Shown: piece by piece, positions 31,497 through 32,045 of the stretch
Layout: each line of letters begins with the position of its first letter
How positions within the stretch are numbered: position 1 is the stretch's first letter
NCBI RefSeq assembly: GCF_002211445.1
Contig: NZ_LSTO01000002.1
Location: 219,210-251,254, forward strand
DNA: 32,045 nucleotides
Source: Noviherbaspirillum denitrificans
Lineage (GTDB): Bacteria; Pseudomonadota; Gammaproteobacteria; Burkholderiales; Burkholderiaceae_D
Direction: 5' to 3'
Translations under genes and position numbers: made by a program
Notes under the pieces: model-generated
Databases searched by the model: none
What the model was told of the DNA's origin: nothing
Seen by the model: the letters and a program-made list of their open reading frames with translations, nothing else

Positions 31497-32045
31497 GTCG
31501 GCGCGCGGAAAGGCCCAGCGCGGCACGTAGCGCGGGCAATCCAGCTTCCTGAAGGCTTCGAAATCCATGGTCGTGAAGTTGACGCTGTCAGCGGGACCGT
31601 AGCGCAGGTCGGTAGCCGCTTTCGCGCCCACCGACGGCGCGCGCGAGAAGCGCATCCACGCCTCGAAATGGCAGTTCCCCTCCTTCAGCGCGCGCAAGGT
31701 ATGCAGGTCGCCGACTTCCGCCGAATAGAAGGCGATCGACGGCCCGGCATTGGGCGGCAGCACGTCGCCCCAGCGGCTGACCGGACACTGCGTGATCGGC
31801 ATCAGTTGCGGCGCCAGGCTCAGCACGCCGCGCCGCAACGCATATTTGCCCGCCTGCTCGTTGCTTTCGACGGACACAAAGGACCAGCATAGCGGATTGG
31901 CGGGATAGGCGGTCAGCGCGACATCGAGCACGCGCGTGGTCCGGTCGGCGTGGTGCAAGGTGCCATTGACGATGCGCCCGGCCTGCCAGGAACCGGCCGC
32001 CTGCAGGCCGATGAAAGCCGCGCCCACAGCAAACGCCGCTGCCAG
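31482..32045 (-). CDS. YdjM-like inner-membrane protein (DUF457), 3' part
   Basis: The gene runs off the right edge; about 187 codons are visible and the frame stays open to base 32045. The first visible residues (LAAAFAVGAAFIGLQAAGSW) look like the end of a membrane helix. The rest is a soluble C-terminal domain containing ALTAYPANPLCWSFVSVESN and LRRGVLSLAPQLMPITQCPV. This arrangement resembles the C-terminal half of YdjM/DUF457 proteins, often annotated as metal-dependent hydrolases. The zinc-binding residues of that family lie in the missing N-terminal part, so activity cannot be judged. It overlaps the sirtuin gene tail by 15 bp on the opposite strand. Confidence 0.65.
   Translation of the reverse strand: MAAAFAVGAAFIGLQAAGSWQAGRIVNGTLHHADRTTRVLDVALTAYPANPLCWSFVSVESNEQAGKYALRRGVLSLAPQLMPITQCPVSRWGDVLPPNAGPSIAFYSAEVGDLHTLRALKEGNCHFEAWMRFSRAPSVGAKAATDLRYGPADSVNFTTMDFEAFRKLDCPRYVPRWAFPRADLLGP

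Overview
The window looks like chromosomal DNA of a high-GC betaproteobacterium. Gene content, codon use and repeat style suggest Burkholderiales, most likely an Oxalobacteraceae-type genome. That placement is inference; there is no rRNA or other marker in the window. It holds 30 protein genes I accept, two of them cut by the window ends. I see no tRNA, rRNA, CRISPR array, prophage or transposase. Coding density is high, and the only gene-free stretch over 300 bases is 15920-16564.

Region 1 (1-5201): a Tat-exported protein cut by the left edge, a Lon-type protease with a translationally coupled 113-residue partner, a DJ-1/PfpI protein, an MgtC/SapB membrane protein and a Crp/Fnr-type regulator. 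Region 2 (5241-14299) is a catabolic or uptake operon. It has a long-chain acyl-CoA ligase, a complete branched-chain-amino-acid-type ABC transporter (ATPase, permease, permease, binding protein, ATPase), a YjbR protein and a second, PaaK-like ligase. The layout suggests import of a carboxylic acid followed by CoA activation. A perfect 16-bp dyad lies between the Crp-type gene and this operon, at the spacing expected for a class II activator site. Three short spacers in the operon carry palindromic repeats or hairpins.

Region 3 (14385-18613): a secreted single Cache-domain protein, a small hydrophilic protein, hypoxanthine phosphoribosyltransferase and an EF-G-like GTPase. The last two converge on a 634-bp composite inverted repeat, the most unusual object in the window. 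Its arms carry hairpins with the same architecture (24-nt loop, 9-bp apical stem, 5-nt bulge, one mismatch) but different stem sequences, which is a covariation pattern. Region 4 (18697-24301): a DUF2804 protein and a cyclic-di-GMP signalling set, namely a GGDEF-EAL protein with a periplasmic CxxCH haem motif, a membrane diguanylate cyclase and a CheY-like receiver.

Region 5 (24536-32045): an exported M1-type peptidase translationally coupled to a ChaN-PDZ protein, a short-chain dehydrogenase related to MFE-2, a pyrophosphate-type phosphofructokinase, a small lipoprotein, a sirtuin and a YdjM-like membrane protein cut by the right edge.

Functions rest on motifs read directly from the translations and on knowledge of the families. 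No database search was possible.
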